The notes under the pieces: model-generated
Told to the model about the DNA's origin: nothing
The model's input: the letters and a program-made list of their open reading frames with translations, nothing else
Databases searched by the model: none
Made by a program: the position numbers and the translations under genes
Origin: Lysobacter sp. S4-A87
GTDB taxonomy: Bacteria > Pseudomonadota > Gammaproteobacteria > Xanthomonadales > Xanthomonadaceae
Length of the DNA stretch: 64,000 nt
Reading direction: 5' to 3'
Assembly: GCF_022637455.1 (NCBI RefSeq)
Contig: NZ_CP093341.1
Coordinates: 62,001 to 126,000, forward strand
Shown here: positions 1 through 8,929 of the stretch, piece after piece
Numbering within the stretch: the stretch's first letter is position 1
How the letters are laid out: each line of letters opens with the position of its first letter

Positions 1-449
1 AGCTCACCGACATCGTCGAGGAAGCCGTCTACAAGGAGTTCGAGGCGATCAGCGAGCGCGGCGGCGTGCTCGGCGCGATGGACACCATGTACCAGCGCGG
101 CAAGATCCAGGAAGAGAGTCTGTACTACGAGCACAAGAAGCACGACGGTTCACTGCCGCTGATCGGCGTGAACACCTTCCTGCCGAAGGACCACGGCGGC
201 GACATCGTCACCGAGATCGAGCTGATCCGCAGCACGGAAGGCGAGAAGGGGCAGCAGATCCAGAACGTGGCCGGGTACCAGGGCAACCGGAACGGCTATG
301 CGGCTGAGGGGCTCAAGTCGCTACAGGCAACGGCGCGGGAGCGGCGGAATGTGTTTGCCAGCCTGATGGAGGCGGTCAAGACGCATAGCTTGGGGCAGAT
401 TAGTCATGCGCTTTATGACGTGGGCGGGGAATATCGTCGCAACATGTGA
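1..449 (+). CDS. icmF: Fused isobutyryl-CoA/methylmalonyl-CoA mutase, C-terminal part (5' end outside window)
   Basis: The reading frame is open from base 3 and ends at TGA 447-449. About 148 C-terminal residues are present, with the start lying upstream of the window. The sequence LIGVNTFLPKDHGG followed by EIELIRSTEGEK and the ending HALYDVGGEYRRNM is typical of the C-terminus of IcmF, the adenosylcobalamin-dependent acyl-CoA mutase fused to its G-protein chaperone. IcmF interconverts isobutyryl-CoA and n-butyryl-CoA in the cytoplasm. Only part of the mutase large-domain end is visible, so cofactor and GTPase motifs cannot be checked. A plain methylmalonyl-CoA mutase large subunit is the alternative. 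A strong hairpin follows 5 bases after the stop. Confidence 0.85.
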   Translation, partial: LTDIVEEAVYKEFEAISERGGVLGAMDTMYQRGKIQEESLYYEHKKHDGSLPLIGVNTFLPKDHGGDIVTEIELIRSTEGEKGQQIQNVAGYQGNRNGYAAEGLKSLQATARERRNVFASLMEAVKTHSLGQISHALYDVGGEYRRNM

Positions 450-454
450 TTGAG

Positions 455-490
455 AGAAGGCCCGCGAAAGCGGGCCTTCTTCTCTTCTCC
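455..490 (+). terminator. Rho-independent terminator after icmF
   Basis: An 11-bp perfect stem (AGAAGGCCCGC at 455-465, GCGGGCCTTCT at 470-480) has a GAAA tetraloop and is followed by a pyrimidine tract TCTTCTC. It starts 5 bases after the icmF stop, which fits intrinsic termination of that transcript. Confidence 0.85.
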
Positions 491-546
491 GGAACATGAC
501 AGATAGACGGTCGCATGGTGGATATAACCGCGACCCGGGGACTGGA

Positions 547-1374
547 ATGAAAGGACTCAAGCCTGTAACTCGCCGCCATGACGACGCGCTTGCGCGCGTC
601 AGTTGGGATCAGTTCGAAGTCCTCGTTGCTGGCTACTATCGAAGTCAGGGGTACCAGGTCGAGCACGTGGGGACTGGAGGGACAGGACGGGATTCGGATG
701 GTGGAATCGACCTGAAGCTCAGGCGCGACGACGGCTGCATCCTCGTCCAATGCAAGCGCTGGACGGCGATGAAGGTTCCGCACAACGCGGTGCACGAGTT
801 GCTGGGGATCATGGTCAATCAGGGCGCGACCGGCGCCATTCTTATCACCAGTGGCGAGTTCACGAAGGCTGCGATCGAGGCAGCGTCGCGGCAGCGGAAC
901 TTCAAGCTGATCGACGGCCATGAGCTTCGCGTCATGCTCGGGCCGGTGCCGGACTCGGCGCTGGACTCATTGGCGCGGTTGCGCGGCCCTGCGACGAAAC
1001 TGGCAGGCAAGGCCATGTCGGATTTGGGGCTGGCCGTGGTTGCCAAACTGGTGTTGTTCGGACTGTTTCTGATTCTACTGATTCTGGTGGCTCAGCACAT
1101 GCAGAGCGTCATCCGTTCACTGTCGCCATCCGTGGCTCCTCGCCCGACGACGGAGACGCCAGTATCAGCGCAACCTTCTCCGGCAACTTCGCCTGCGGTG
1201 CCGGCCACCTTGGATACGTGTCACGAAGTGATCGACAAGCCCTCCGGCACGTATATCGATCATTGTGCCAGTGGCAAGCAGATCGTGCAGCCGACGCCTG
1301 AGCGGCTTCGTGAGCAGCGGCGCAGGGCGGATGAGGCAATCAAGGTCATCGCGGAGAGTACTCCGGAGCTTTGA
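547..1374 (+). CDS. Membrane-anchored Mrr-like restriction endonuclease family protein
   Basis: The 275-residue protein has an N-terminal Mrr_cat-type (PD-(D/E)xK) nuclease fold: SWDQFEVLVAGYYRSQGY at about residues 19-36, the catalytic Asp in GGIDL (D55) and QCK at 68-70, followed by the typical GAILITSGEFTKAA strand-helix. A single hydrophobic segment follows at about 161-183, then a Pro/Thr-rich linker and a charged C-terminus with two Cys residues. Mrr-family proteins cleave modified or foreign DNA; the tethered form here suggests a membrane-proximal nuclease, but substrate and role are unknown. ATG 547 is chosen because GGGGA lies 5 bases upstream; an in-frame ATG at 496 has a poorer site. 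It is flanked by the icmF terminator and a repeat, so it is probably monocistronic. Confidence 0.75.
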   Translation: MKGLKPVTRRHDDALARVSWDQFEVLVAGYYRSQGYQVEHVGTGGTGRDSDGGIDLKLRRDDGCILVQCKRWTAMKVPHNAVHELLGIMVNQGATGAILITSGEFTKAAIEAASRQRNFKLIDGHELRVMLGPVPDSALDSLARLRGPATKLAGKAMSDLGLAVVAKLVLFGLFLILLILVAQHMQSVIRSLSPSVAPRPTTETPVSAQPSPATSPAVPATLDTCHEVIDKPSGTYIDHCASGKQIVQPTPERLREQRRRADEAIKVIAESTPEL

Positions 1375-1390
1375 GGCCATTGCTCCGACG

Positions 1391-1417
1391 GCCCTCACCC
1401 CAACCCCTCTCCCGCTA
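1391..1417 (+). repeat. REP-like dispersed repeat, copy 1 (half element)
   Basis: The sequence CCCTCACCCCAACCCCTC followed by TCCCGC resembles the elements at 31624-31653 and 39619-39650. Only one arm is present, followed by the short palindrome CCGCTAGCGG. Such C-rich extragenic elements are common in Xanthomonadaceae genomes. Function unknown. Confidence 0.4.
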
Positions 1418-1609
1418 GCGGATTCTGAATTCACCAGGTGTCTGGTTGCTGTCCTTCTCTCTGGTGGCTCGCTGGATCACAAAGGTTGCAAGTCCGGCGA
1501 CCGTTGCGAGAGCCCATTTCCGCCATTCTGGCGCGACGAAGTTCTGGATGGGGAGCGAGGCGAGCAGGACGATGGCGCCGATCAACGTGGCTTGAACGAG
1601 TCGTTTCAT
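1415..1609 (-). CDS. Small two-helix membrane protein, unknown function
   Basis: The 64-residue reading frame begins MKRLVQATLIGAIVLLASLP and contains two hydrophobic stretches (about residues 4-25 and 31-46), separated by the APEWRKW turn and followed by a charged tail QRATREKDSNQ. This layout looks like a genuine small inner-membrane protein rather than a shadow frame. The ribosome-binding site is weak. It lies downstream of, and on the same strand as, the OmpA-family gene, beyond that gene's terminator, and its stop falls inside the REP-like repeat. No family recognised. Confidence 0.45.
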   Translation of the reverse strand: MKRLVQATLIGAIVLLASLPIQNFVAPEWRKWALATVAGLATFVIQRATREKDSNQTPGEFRIR

Positions 1610-1691
1610 CCGAACGGACGCTAGCGATGCGCGCAGCGCAGCTCCATAGGAAACGCCTCAGGGGATGCGGGAATCTCCAGTGACGCGCAAG

Positions 1692-1720
1692 AAAAAACCG
1701 CCCGCTTTTGGGCGGGCGGT
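1692..1720 (-). terminator. Rho-independent terminator of the OmpA-family gene
   Basis: Read on the minus strand, a 9-bp perfect stem (ACCGCCCGC and its complement, 1697-1705/1712-1720) is followed by six T residues. This is a textbook intrinsic terminator about 80 bases beyond the stop of the gene ending at 1801. Confidence 0.9.
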
Positions 1721-1800
1721 TCCTCGGGTCATGTAGTGCGGGTTTCAGATCGCCTGGATGGCGCTGATCCCGGGTGCGCGTTGCTTACCCGGGCTACGGG

Positions 1801-2595
1801 TTACTTCGCGCCTTCTTGTTGGCCTTTGTCGACCACGAGCTTCACTACTACCTTGCGGGCGTTGGCGTTGCTGCCTGAACCGGCGTCGGCGGCGACGCCC
1901 ATGCCGTCCGGGGCGCGGACGCGGCCCGGCATCAGGCCGGCCTGCTGTTGCAGGTAGTTCGACACGGCGGCGCCGCGCATCGTGCTCAGGCGCTGGTTGG
2001 CGGCGGCGTCGCCGGTGGAGTCGGTGAAGCCCTGCAGGACGACCTGGTAGTTCTTGGTCTCCTTGGCCTTGGCGGCCAGGGCGTCGAGGTCGGACTTGCC
2101 CTTCGCCGAGATCTGCGTGCTGCCGGAGGCAAACAGCACCTCGGTGGTGGCAAGGGCTTCGTACGTGCCGAAGTCATCCATGCGTGCGGCGTTCGCGGCG
2201 GCCACTGCGCTGGTCGGTGCCACCCCGGCCTGGACCTGCTGCGCGGTCTTGAAGTCTTCCGACTTGAACGAGATCTCGGTGGCGTTGAAGCCGCTGCCGG
2301 CGGCGACCACGTCGGCGCTGATCGGCAGGCCCGGGATAAGCGCGCCGGGTTCGACCTTGGAATGAATCACGCCGGTCAGGCCCTTGGTCTTCTTCAGCTT
2401 GGTGTCGGCCGAGACGTTGATGGTCTGCACGGCGTTGTTGCCGTCCTTGACGGTCAGCGTATTGCCGTCGACGCCGGTGATCAGGCCCTTGATCTTGCTC
2501 TTGTCGCCGTCGGCGGCGAACGCCGAGGTGGCGGCAAGGATGGTCACCAGGGCGGTGACGAGCATCAGCGGCTTGTGAGGCTTGTTGGTATTCAT
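1801..2595 (-). CDS. OmpA-family outer-membrane/periplasmic protein
   Basis: This 264-residue exported protein has an N-terminal signal peptide (LMLVTALVTILAATSAFAA) followed by a short beta-rich domain with the segment GLITGVDGNTLTVKDG (a DUF5666-like OB-type repeat). At about residues 145-262 lies an OmpA C-terminal peptidoglycan-binding domain: VLFASGSTQISAKGKSDLD, then LQGFTDSTGDAAANQRLS, RGAAVSNYL and a final KVVVKLVV strand. It probably links the envelope to peptidoglycan. The start at 2595 is preferred over ATG 2601 because AAAGGGA abuts the first ATG but sits 6 bases from the second. The 284-base gap to the divergent M14 gene shows no gene. Confidence 0.9.
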   Translation of the reverse strand: MNTNKPHKPLMLVTALVTILAATSAFAADGDKSKIKGLITGVDGNTLTVKDGNNAVQTINVSADTKLKKTKGLTGVIHSKVEPGALIPGLPISADVVAAGSGFNATEISFKSEDFKTAQQVQAGVAPTSAVAAANAARMDDFGTYEALATTEVLFASGSTQISAKGKSDLDALAAKAKETKNYQVVLQGFTDSTGDAAANQRLSTMRGAAVSNYLQQQAGLMPGRVRAPDGMGVAADAGSGSNANARKVVVKLVVDKGQQEGAK

Positions 2596-2885
2596 GGTCA
2601 TTCCCTTTGGGTTGGAAGTACGTCTGACGCCTAATCACCATCCTTGCCTTGCGTGGTGCCGCCGGTTCCTCAGGGTCAGCGTCCGTGACCCAAGCGGGCC
2701 GACTGCCTTGGGTGCGCGGACGCGGCAATCGGGGGCGGCGCGCCATTAACTCCCTTGCGGGATAAAGGGGGTGTGAGGCGTGAGGCGGGGAGGGGGATGG
2801 GGGAGGGGAGCGCGGTGATGCGTGGGCGCGTGTCGGAGCGGTGTTAAAGTTGCGGCCCCTTTTGGTGACCCCAGCGAGCCCGCGC

Positions 2886-3812
2886 ATGACTGTCCAGGCC
2901 TTCTATCCCATCGGCATTCCCGGGCAACCCTGGGGCGAGGCGGAGCAGGGTGAATGGCTGTCGCGACAGGTGCGCCATCGCAGCTTCGACGCTGAAGTGC
3001 GCGGCAAGATCGAGGGCCTGGGCTCGCGCTTCGACGTGGTGCAATACGGCGAGCTGAACTACGGCGCCGACAGCTACCCGCTGCTGGCCATCCGCAGCCG
3101 AGACTGGAACGAGGCGCTGCCGACGGCGCTGGTCACCGGTGGCGTCCACGGCTACGAGACCAGCGGCGTGCACGGTGCACTGGAGTTCGTCGATCTGCAT
3201 GCCGCCGGTTACGCGGGCAAGGTCAATCTGCTGGTCGCGCCGTGCATCAGCCCCTGGGCCTACGAGCGCATCCACCGCTGGAACGCCAACGCGATCGATC
3301 CGAACCGCTCGTTCCGCGACGACAGCCCGGCCCATGAATCGGCCGCGCTGATGCAGCTGGTGGCCCCGGTGCGCGACAGCGTGCTGGTGCATATCGACCT
3401 GCACGAAACCACCGACAGCGACGAGTCCGAATTCCGTCCGGCCCTGGCGGCGCGCGACGGCAAGCCGTTCGAGCCGGGCGAGATCCCGGATGGCTTCTAC
3501 CTGGTCGACGACAGCGAGGACCCGCAGCCGGGGTTCCAGCAGGCGGTGATCGCGGCGGTGGAGAAGGTCACGCATATCGCCCCGGCCGACGACAAGGGCG
3601 AGATCATCGGTTCCACCGTGGTCGCGCACGGCGTCATCGAGTACGCGCTGCGCAAGCTCGGCCTGTGCGCGGGCATCACCAACGCGCGCTACAAGACCAC
3701 CACCGAGGTCTACCCGGACAGCCCGCGTGCCACGCCCGAGCAGTGCAATGCCGCGCAGGCGGCCGCGGTGTGCGCGGCGATCGACTACGCACTGGCGCAT
3801 CCGGCGGGCTGA
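2886..3812 (+). CDS. M14 family metallocarboxypeptidase-like protein
   Basis: The 308-residue protein has the M14 zinc site: GGVHGYETSG carries His88 and Glu91 (HxxE), and HIDLHE at 169-174 supplies the third ligand. The WNANAIDPNRSF segment after the zinc strand fits the substrate carboxylate-binding Asn-Arg region. The C-terminal YKTTTEVYP segment may provide the general-base Glu. No signal peptide is evident, so it is probably cytoplasmic. Such enzymes remove C-terminal residues or hydrolyse amide-linked small molecules (the succinylglutamate desuccinylase/aspartoacylase branch is an alternative). ATG 2886 gives the best fit to the family length; a frame extension to 2841 lacks a ribosome-binding site. 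Confidence 0.8.
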   Translation: MTVQAFYPIGIPGQPWGEAEQGEWLSRQVRHRSFDAEVRGKIEGLGSRFDVVQYGELNYGADSYPLLAIRSRDWNEALPTALVTGGVHGYETSGVHGALEFVDLHAAGYAGKVNLLVAPCISPWAYERIHRWNANAIDPNRSFRDDSPAHESAALMQLVAPVRDSVLVHIDLHETTDSDESEFRPALAARDGKPFEPGEIPDGFYLVDDSEDPQPGFQQAVIAAVEKVTHIAPADDKGEIIGSTVVAHGVIEYALRKLGLCAGITNARYKTTTEVYPDSPRATPEQCNAAQAAAVCAAIDYALAHPAG

Positions 3813-3908
3813 GCGACCGACACGCCCCGGTGGAGGGGCGTCGAAACTGTGCACGGCCCGGCTGACATCCCCCGTCAGGTGCGCTAGCGTTGTCACCAGG
3901 GGGAACAC

Positions 3909-5429
3909 ATGACACGGATTCGTACTGCTTTCGCAGGGATCGCGCTTGGGAGCGCGGTCCTGGTTGCCACCGTCCCGGTTCACGCGGCCAATCCGGCGCC
4001 AACGAAGCCGCCGCCGGAACTGGCGCAATACATGGCTGACGCCCGCAAGGCCGACGCCATCGACAACGATGAAGCGCGCTGCAAGGCGTATCCGGACTTG
4101 CCAGGCAATCTGTGGCGGCCCGGCGCCGCGCAGGGGCGCTGCACGATCCTGCGTGCGCCGGCCTGGTCGCTCGACGAGATCGACAGCTTGCTTGCCACGC
4201 CCGAAGGCGTCGCGGAGCTGGAACGCGGCTTTGCGGCGTTGCTCGATGGCCATTACAACGACCAGTCGCAGCGCGAGCAGATCTTCATTTCGTTGAACGT
4301 GTTCGATGGCAGCGCCCGCGCCGGCGAGGTCTCGCAGCGCTGGTTGAAGCTGGCACCCAAGAGCGCCTTCGCCCTCACCGCCGCCGGCATACACCTGGGC
4401 ACCTCGGGCTGGAACGCGCGTGGCGGGGCCTACATCGGCAAGACGTCGAAGGACAAGGTCCAGCGCATGGGCGAGTTCTTCGCCCAGGCCGTGCCGCTGT
4501 ACGTGAAGGCGCTGGAGATCGAGCCGCGCTTGAGCGTGGCCTGCTACAAGCTCAACGGCATCGGCCGCAGCAGTTCCAGCCAGCTCGAGCAGTACGCACG
4601 CGCGCACTGCATGAAGGTCGATCCGGACTCCTATTACCTGGCCTGGGAATGGATCACCTCGGCCGAGCCGCGCTGGGGCGGTTCGGAAGACGCGCTGCGC
4701 AGTGCCGTGGCCTATGCGGCTGCACGTACCGACCGCAATCCCATCCTCGGCGCGCTGCTCGGCGAAGGTGCCGGTGATCGTCCCTCGATGGCCGACAATT
4801 ACGGCAGCGTGGTCGACGAGCTGGCCGCAGCCGCGCGCATGGGCCCCAGCGCAGGCCTGACCTCGATGGCCGGGGCCGGCTACTGGAACAAGGGCGATCC
4901 GTGGCAGGCGGTGGTCTTTTACTCGCAGGCCACGCGCTTCCAGCCGAGCGACGCGGACTACCGGTATGCACGCGCGGCCGTGCTTTACGACTACCTGCAC
5001 GATTACGCCTGGGCACGCGCGGACATGCTCGAAGCGGTCGCGCTGGAGCCGGACAATCCCAAGTTCAACTACCTGCTCGGACTGACGACCGAACGCGAGA
5101 TCGGACAGAAGGAAGCCAGGCCGTACTACAAGCGGGCGATGAGCGGGGACTGGCGCCAGCGTGCCTTGCTGCGCCATTGCCAGACCTATTTCGTTCCGCA
5201 GATCCAGCAAGAGGCGCAGAGCTGCTCGCTTGGATTGGTGGACGAATTCCCGCAGTCGGGCGACGCCTGGCAGGTTCGCGCGTGGGCACTCGTCATGGTC
5301 GACGACCCGGCGGCATCGGAGGCAATCAAGCGCTTCGAAGCGGTGGCCACCACGGACGACCACCGGCACGACCTGGCGGAACTGAAGTCGCGTTTGCGCC
5401 GCGACGGCGCGCCCAAGACGGGCAAGTAG
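3909..5429 (+). CDS. Secreted TPR-like repeat protein of unknown function
   Basis: This 506-residue protein has a clear signal peptide (FAGIALGSAVLVATVPVHA). The rest is alpha-helical with TPR-like units around residues 130-220 and 310-420 (for example WAVVFYSQATRFQPSD-type and AVALEPDNPKFNYLLGL segments). Cys residues are spread through the chain, as in periplasmic repeat proteins. The ribosome-binding site AGGGGGAA lies 4-5 bases before ATG. It is followed after 28 bases by another exported protein and then a secreted S9 peptidase, all co-directional, suggesting one envelope-related transcription unit. I do not recognise a characterised family. Confidence 0.75.
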   Translation: MTRIRTAFAGIALGSAVLVATVPVHAANPAPTKPPPELAQYMADARKADAIDNDEARCKAYPDLPGNLWRPGAAQGRCTILRAPAWSLDEIDSLLATPEGVAELERGFAALLDGHYNDQSQREQIFISLNVFDGSARAGEVSQRWLKLAPKSAFALTAAGIHLGTSGWNARGGAYIGKTSKDKVQRMGEFFAQAVPLYVKALEIEPRLSVACYKLNGIGRSSSSQLEQYARAHCMKVDPDSYYLAWEWITSAEPRWGGSEDALRSAVAYAAARTDRNPILGALLGEGAGDRPSMADNYGSVVDELAAAARMGPSAGLTSMAGAGYWNKGDPWQAVVFYSQATRFQPSDADYRYARAAVLYDYLHDYAWARADMLEAVALEPDNPKFNYLLGLTTEREIGQKEARPYYKRAMSGDWRQRALLRHCQTYFVPQIQQEAQSCSLGLVDEFPQSGDAWQVRAWALVMVDDPAASEAIKRFEAVATTDDHRHDLAELKSRLRRDGAPKTGK

Positions 5430-5457
5430 AGCGGCACCGGCACACAGGAACCACGGA

Positions 5458-6234
5458 ATGCATTTGATCGGAAGACGGCTGGCATGGATTGCGGGGCTGG
5501 CGTTCGCCACCGCCACTGTTGCGGCATCAATCGCGATGGCCAATGGCGACAGCGCGCCACGGCGGGGGGCATTGACCTCGGCCGACCAGCTGCTGCTGGC
5601 GCCTGACGGCAAGGTCGGCGACGAGACGTTCGGCCAGCTGACCGCGCGCTGGTGGCAATGGGCCGAGTACGTGCCGGTGGCCCCGTTCCTGGATCCAGAC
5701 GGTCGCTATTGCGAGATCGGGCAGGAAGGCCCGGTCTGGTTCCTGGCCGGCACCAATGGCAAGTTCAACGCGCACCGCGAATGCGTCGTGCCGGCCGGTC
5801 GCTACCTGCTGGTGCCGATCATCAACATGCGCCACAGCAGTTTCGATGAGGACCTGCCGTTGCCGTGCGTGGTGCTGCAGGGGGCCGCGGCGGTGAACAA
5901 CGAGCGCCTCGGCAGCGCCGTCGCGTTGATCGACGGCGTTCGCGTCACCGACGTCACGCACTACCGGGTGCGCAGCGACGGCTGCTTCCCGCTGCAACCG
6001 GGCAACGACAAGACGGGCCTGACCGCCGCCGATGGGTACTGGCTGTTGATCAAGCCGCTGCCGACCGGCCGCCACACGCTCACGATCGGCGCCAACTACG
6101 CCAGCGACGACGAAGGCTACGGAAAGATGGTGCAGAACTTCGAGTATGTGCTGCACGTCGGCGGCAGGGCGGATCTGGCGGTGCGCGGCGGTGCCGCGCC
6201 TGGCAGGGACGAGATGCCTGCAGGGGCACCGTGA
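5458..6234 (+). CDS. Secreted protein of unknown function
   Basis: The 258-residue protein carries a signal peptide (LAWIAGLAFATATVAASIAMA). The mature part contains a conserved-looking core: LTARWWQWAEYVPVAPFLD, DGRYCEIGQEGPVWFLAG, ECVVPAGRYLLVPIINM and a late tight LPTGRHTLTIGANY strand. The pattern (W-rich helix, Cys pairs, jelly-roll-like strands) fits a small extracellular beta-sandwich. AGGA lies 8 bases before ATG. It sits between the repeat protein and the S9 peptidase. No function can be assigned. Confidence 0.7.
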   Translation: MHLIGRRLAWIAGLAFATATVAASIAMANGDSAPRRGALTSADQLLLAPDGKVGDETFGQLTARWWQWAEYVPVAPFLDPDGRYCEIGQEGPVWFLAGTNGKFNAHRECVVPAGRYLLVPIINMRHSSFDEDLPLPCVVLQGAAAVNNERLGSAVALIDGVRVTDVTHYRVRSDGCFPLQPGNDKTGLTAADGYWLLIKPLPTGRHTLTIGANYASDDEGYGKMVQNFEYVLHVGGRADLAVRGGAAPGRDEMPAGAP

Positions 6235-6290
6235 GCGAGCAGGGGACGGGCCCCCGGGTCCGGAGCAATGACAACAACAGGGGATGTCGC

Positions 6291-8861
6291 ATGCAGCAGA
6301 GCATGTGCAGCGGGAACCGCGGCGGGCTGATGCGGAAATGGTGGGTGCTGCTCGCCCTTGCACTGTCGCTGCTGGCGCTGGACTGCGCCGCCGCCATGCG
6401 CAGGATCGATCCCGGCAAGGATCCCAAGCTGGCGCCGGACGAAGGCCTGGTGGTGCTGTCGGTTGACGCCAGCGTCGCGATCATCTCCGCCGTGCGCGTG
6501 GCCGATACCGACCGCACCGCGCAGGTGATCAACAACCTCAACGAGGGCCGCAACGTCGGCCTGTATGCGGCCAAGGCCGGCGAGTACCGCTGGTCGGAAG
6601 TCGACATGACCACCTTGCGGGGCCGCCTGCGCTACACGCTGACGTCCGAGGATTACCGCTTCAAGGTCACGGCCGGAAAGATCGTCTATCCCGGCGACCT
6701 GATCCTGCGCCCGACCAGCTGGACGTCGATGCGGTTCCATGCCGCCAACCGTTCGCTGCCGGTGATCGACTGGCTCGAGACCGCGCATCCGAAGGTGTAC
6801 CCGGCCGTGCCGTTCGAATACACCGGCCGGTACCCGGATCCTTTCCCGGCGTTCTATCGCAAGGCGCGTGCATCGAACACGACGCCGGCCGCCAGGCTCA
6901 ACGACGGTCGCGAGGCGCCAGAACCCATCGCGGTTCCGCTGCCAGCCAAGGTGATGTGGCGGCCCGACCGCATCGAGGCCGTGGCCATCAACGGCGCCGG
7001 CGACCTGATGGCCGAGACCGTGCTCGACAACAACGGCAACTGGGGCGTCGACCTGATCGACCTGGTCACAGGCGACGTCCAGCGCCTGGTGACGTCAGCC
7101 TATTCCGCCGACGAGCTGATGTGGAAGGACAGCCGCACACTCATCGCTGCAACCGGCGATGACGACAAGTCCTATACCTTGTTCCGCATCGGCGCTGCCA
7201 ACAACGGCAAGCGCAGCATCACGCGCCTGCCGATCTCCGGCACCGGCCGCATCGTCGACCTGCTGCCGGACGTGACCAACCATATCCTGTTCGAAGGCTT
7301 CGACAGCCGCGGTGACCTGGTCGTGCACCGGGTCGAGCTGGTGGGCAACCGGGAGATCTCGGGCTTCCAGACCGCAAAGAGCCGCGACCGCCTCAACGTC
7401 GGCGTCACCAAGGACGTGTCCTGGTATACCGACGGGCGCGGGCAGCTGCGCGCGGCGGTGGTGGTTCGCGACGAGGTTGCCGCGCTGGTGTACGGACGCG
7501 ATGGCGTCTACGAGGAAGTGCTTCGCTGGGAGGGCGAAGGCGGCTTCCGCCCGGTCGGCCTGTCCTACGATGGCAACACCATCTATGGCTATACCGATGA
7601 CGACCGTGGCCAGCGCGATCTGGTTGCGTTCGACCCGGTCAGCCGAAAGGTTTCGCGCACGGTGTTCAGCAAGCCCGGCGTTGACCTGTCGGGCGTGGTC
7701 TTCAACGAGCGTCGCGAGCCCGTGGCCGCGCGCTATTACCAGTCCGGCCGGCTGGTCACCGAGTACTTCGACGAAACCAACCGCAACCTCGACCGGACCC
7801 TGCAGGCTGCGTTTCCCGGGCGCATGGTCGCGGTGCTCGACCGCAGCCGCGACGACAAGCAGCTGATCCTGTGGGTGAGCGCCAGCGACCATCCGCCGGA
7901 GCTCTATCACCTGGACATGGTGCGCAAGCAGGCCGCGCTGCTGGAGGCCGTTGCGCCGTGGTTGTCCGACATGAAGTTCTCGCCGGCCTACGTGATGAAC
8001 GTCAAGAGCAGCGACGGCCTGTCGATCGAAGCGTTCCTGACGTTGCCGCCCGGTACCGACAAGCGCCCGCTGGTGGTGTTTCCGCACGGCGGCCCGATCG
8101 GCGTCAGCGACCGGCTCACCTTCGATCGCGACGTGCAGTTCCTTGCCGCGCAGGGCTATGCCGTGCTGCAGGTGAACTACCGTGGCTCGGACGGTTACGG
8201 CAAGGCCTTCCGCGAGGCCGGCCACCGCAACTACGGCCGTCTGATCGAAGACGACATCGATGCCGCGGTGCGGTCCGCGCTGGCCGCGTATCCGCTCGAC
8301 GAATCGCGAATGTGCACGCTGGGCGCCAGCTACGGCGGCTACTCGGCGCTGGTGTCGGCGGTGCGCTGGCCGGGCCGCTTCCGCTGCGCGGTGTCGCTGT
8401 CGGGCCTGAGCGATCGCACGCTGTTCTTCACCGCCAGCGACGCTGCGCGTTCGGCACAGGTGCGGCCGCTGATGGAGCGCGTCATGGGCGACCCGCGCAC
8501 GGACATGGCCGAGATGCAGGCCACCTCGCCGCTGTACCACGTCGACTCGCTGAAGCTGCCGGTGATGCTGGTGCACGGGCGCGAAGACGTCCGCGTCGAC
8601 TTCGAGCACACCCGGCGCCTGGTGCGCATGCTCAACCTGCAGGGCCAGCCGCCGGTGCTGCTCGCGCTGCCCGACATGGGGCACGGCTTCTCCGACGCGG
8701 CCGAAGCCGATCTTGGCTGGACGAGCATCGCCGGCTTCCTGCAGCAGCACCTGGGCACCACGCCTGCGATCACGGAAGCCGAGGCGAAAGCGAAGGCGGC
8801 AACGCCGGTGGTCGCAGCGCCGGCCGCTGCGGCGTGCGGGCAGGGCGGCGGCAAGAAGTAG
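6291..8861 (+). CDS. Secreted S9 family prolyl oligopeptidase-like serine peptidase
   Basis: The 856-residue protein has a hydrophobic export signal beginning at the internal Met14 (RKWWVLLALALSLLALDC), a beta-propeller-like middle (about 190-560) and a C-terminal alpha/beta-hydrolase domain. The catalytic triad is visible: Ser680 in GASYGGYSAL, Asp766 in HGREDVRVD and His798 in DMGHGFSD. FPHGGPIG and VNYRGSDGYGKAF form the oxyanion and family signature. S9 enzymes of this type cleave peptides from the N-terminal side in the periplasm. GGGGA 6-7 bases before ATG 6291 supports this start; the frame stays open back to 5865, but that part overlaps the upstream gene. The Ala-rich tail ends in GQGGGKK. 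Confidence 0.93.
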   Translation: MQQSMCSGNRGGLMRKWWVLLALALSLLALDCAAAMRRIDPGKDPKLAPDEGLVVLSVDASVAIISAVRVADTDRTAQVINNLNEGRNVGLYAAKAGEYRWSEVDMTTLRGRLRYTLTSEDYRFKVTAGKIVYPGDLILRPTSWTSMRFHAANRSLPVIDWLETAHPKVYPAVPFEYTGRYPDPFPAFYRKARASNTTPAARLNDGREAPEPIAVPLPAKVMWRPDRIEAVAINGAGDLMAETVLDNNGNWGVDLIDLVTGDVQRLVTSAYSADELMWKDSRTLIAATGDDDKSYTLFRIGAANNGKRSITRLPISGTGRIVDLLPDVTNHILFEGFDSRGDLVVHRVELVGNREISGFQTAKSRDRLNVGVTKDVSWYTDGRGQLRAAVVVRDEVAALVYGRDGVYEEVLRWEGEGGFRPVGLSYDGNTIYGYTDDDRGQRDLVAFDPVSRKVSRTVFSKPGVDLSGVVFNERREPVAARYYQSGRLVTEYFDETNRNLDRTLQAAFPGRMVAVLDRSRDDKQLILWVSASDHPPELYHLDMVRKQAALLEAVAPWLSDMKFSPAYVMNVKSSDGLSIEAFLTLPPGTDKRPLVVFPHGGPIGVSDRLTFDRDVQFLAAQGYAVLQVNYRGSDGYGKAFREAGHRNYGRLIEDDIDAAVRSALAAYPLDESRMCTLGASYGGYSALVSAVRWPGRFRCAVSLSGLSDRTLFFTASDAARSAQVRPLMERVMGDPRTDMAEMQATSPLYHVDSLKLPVMLVHGREDVRVDFEHTRRLVRMLNLQGQPPVLLALPDMGHGFSDAAEADLGWTSIAGFLQQHLGTTPAITEAEAKAKAATPVVAAPAAAACGQGGGKK

Positions 8862-8929
8862 CGGCCCCCTGTCCGCGCCGGCCCGTGCACCGCGTTGGCG
8901 AGGGTGTGCGGGCACCGGCCGGAGGCGAA

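Noticed and set aside
2844-5612. A 922-codon open frame on the minus strand opposite the M14, repeat-protein and secreted-protein genes
   Set aside because: Its translation is low-complexity Arg/Ala/Gly/Val with no family motif; in GC-rich DNA such antisense frames arise opposite real genes. The plus-strand genes have signal peptides, motifs and ribosome-binding sites.
5865-6290. Upstream extension of the S9 peptidase frame
   Set aside because: It overlaps the exported protein gene in another frame, has an Arg-rich composition, and a good ribosome-binding site exists at 6291.
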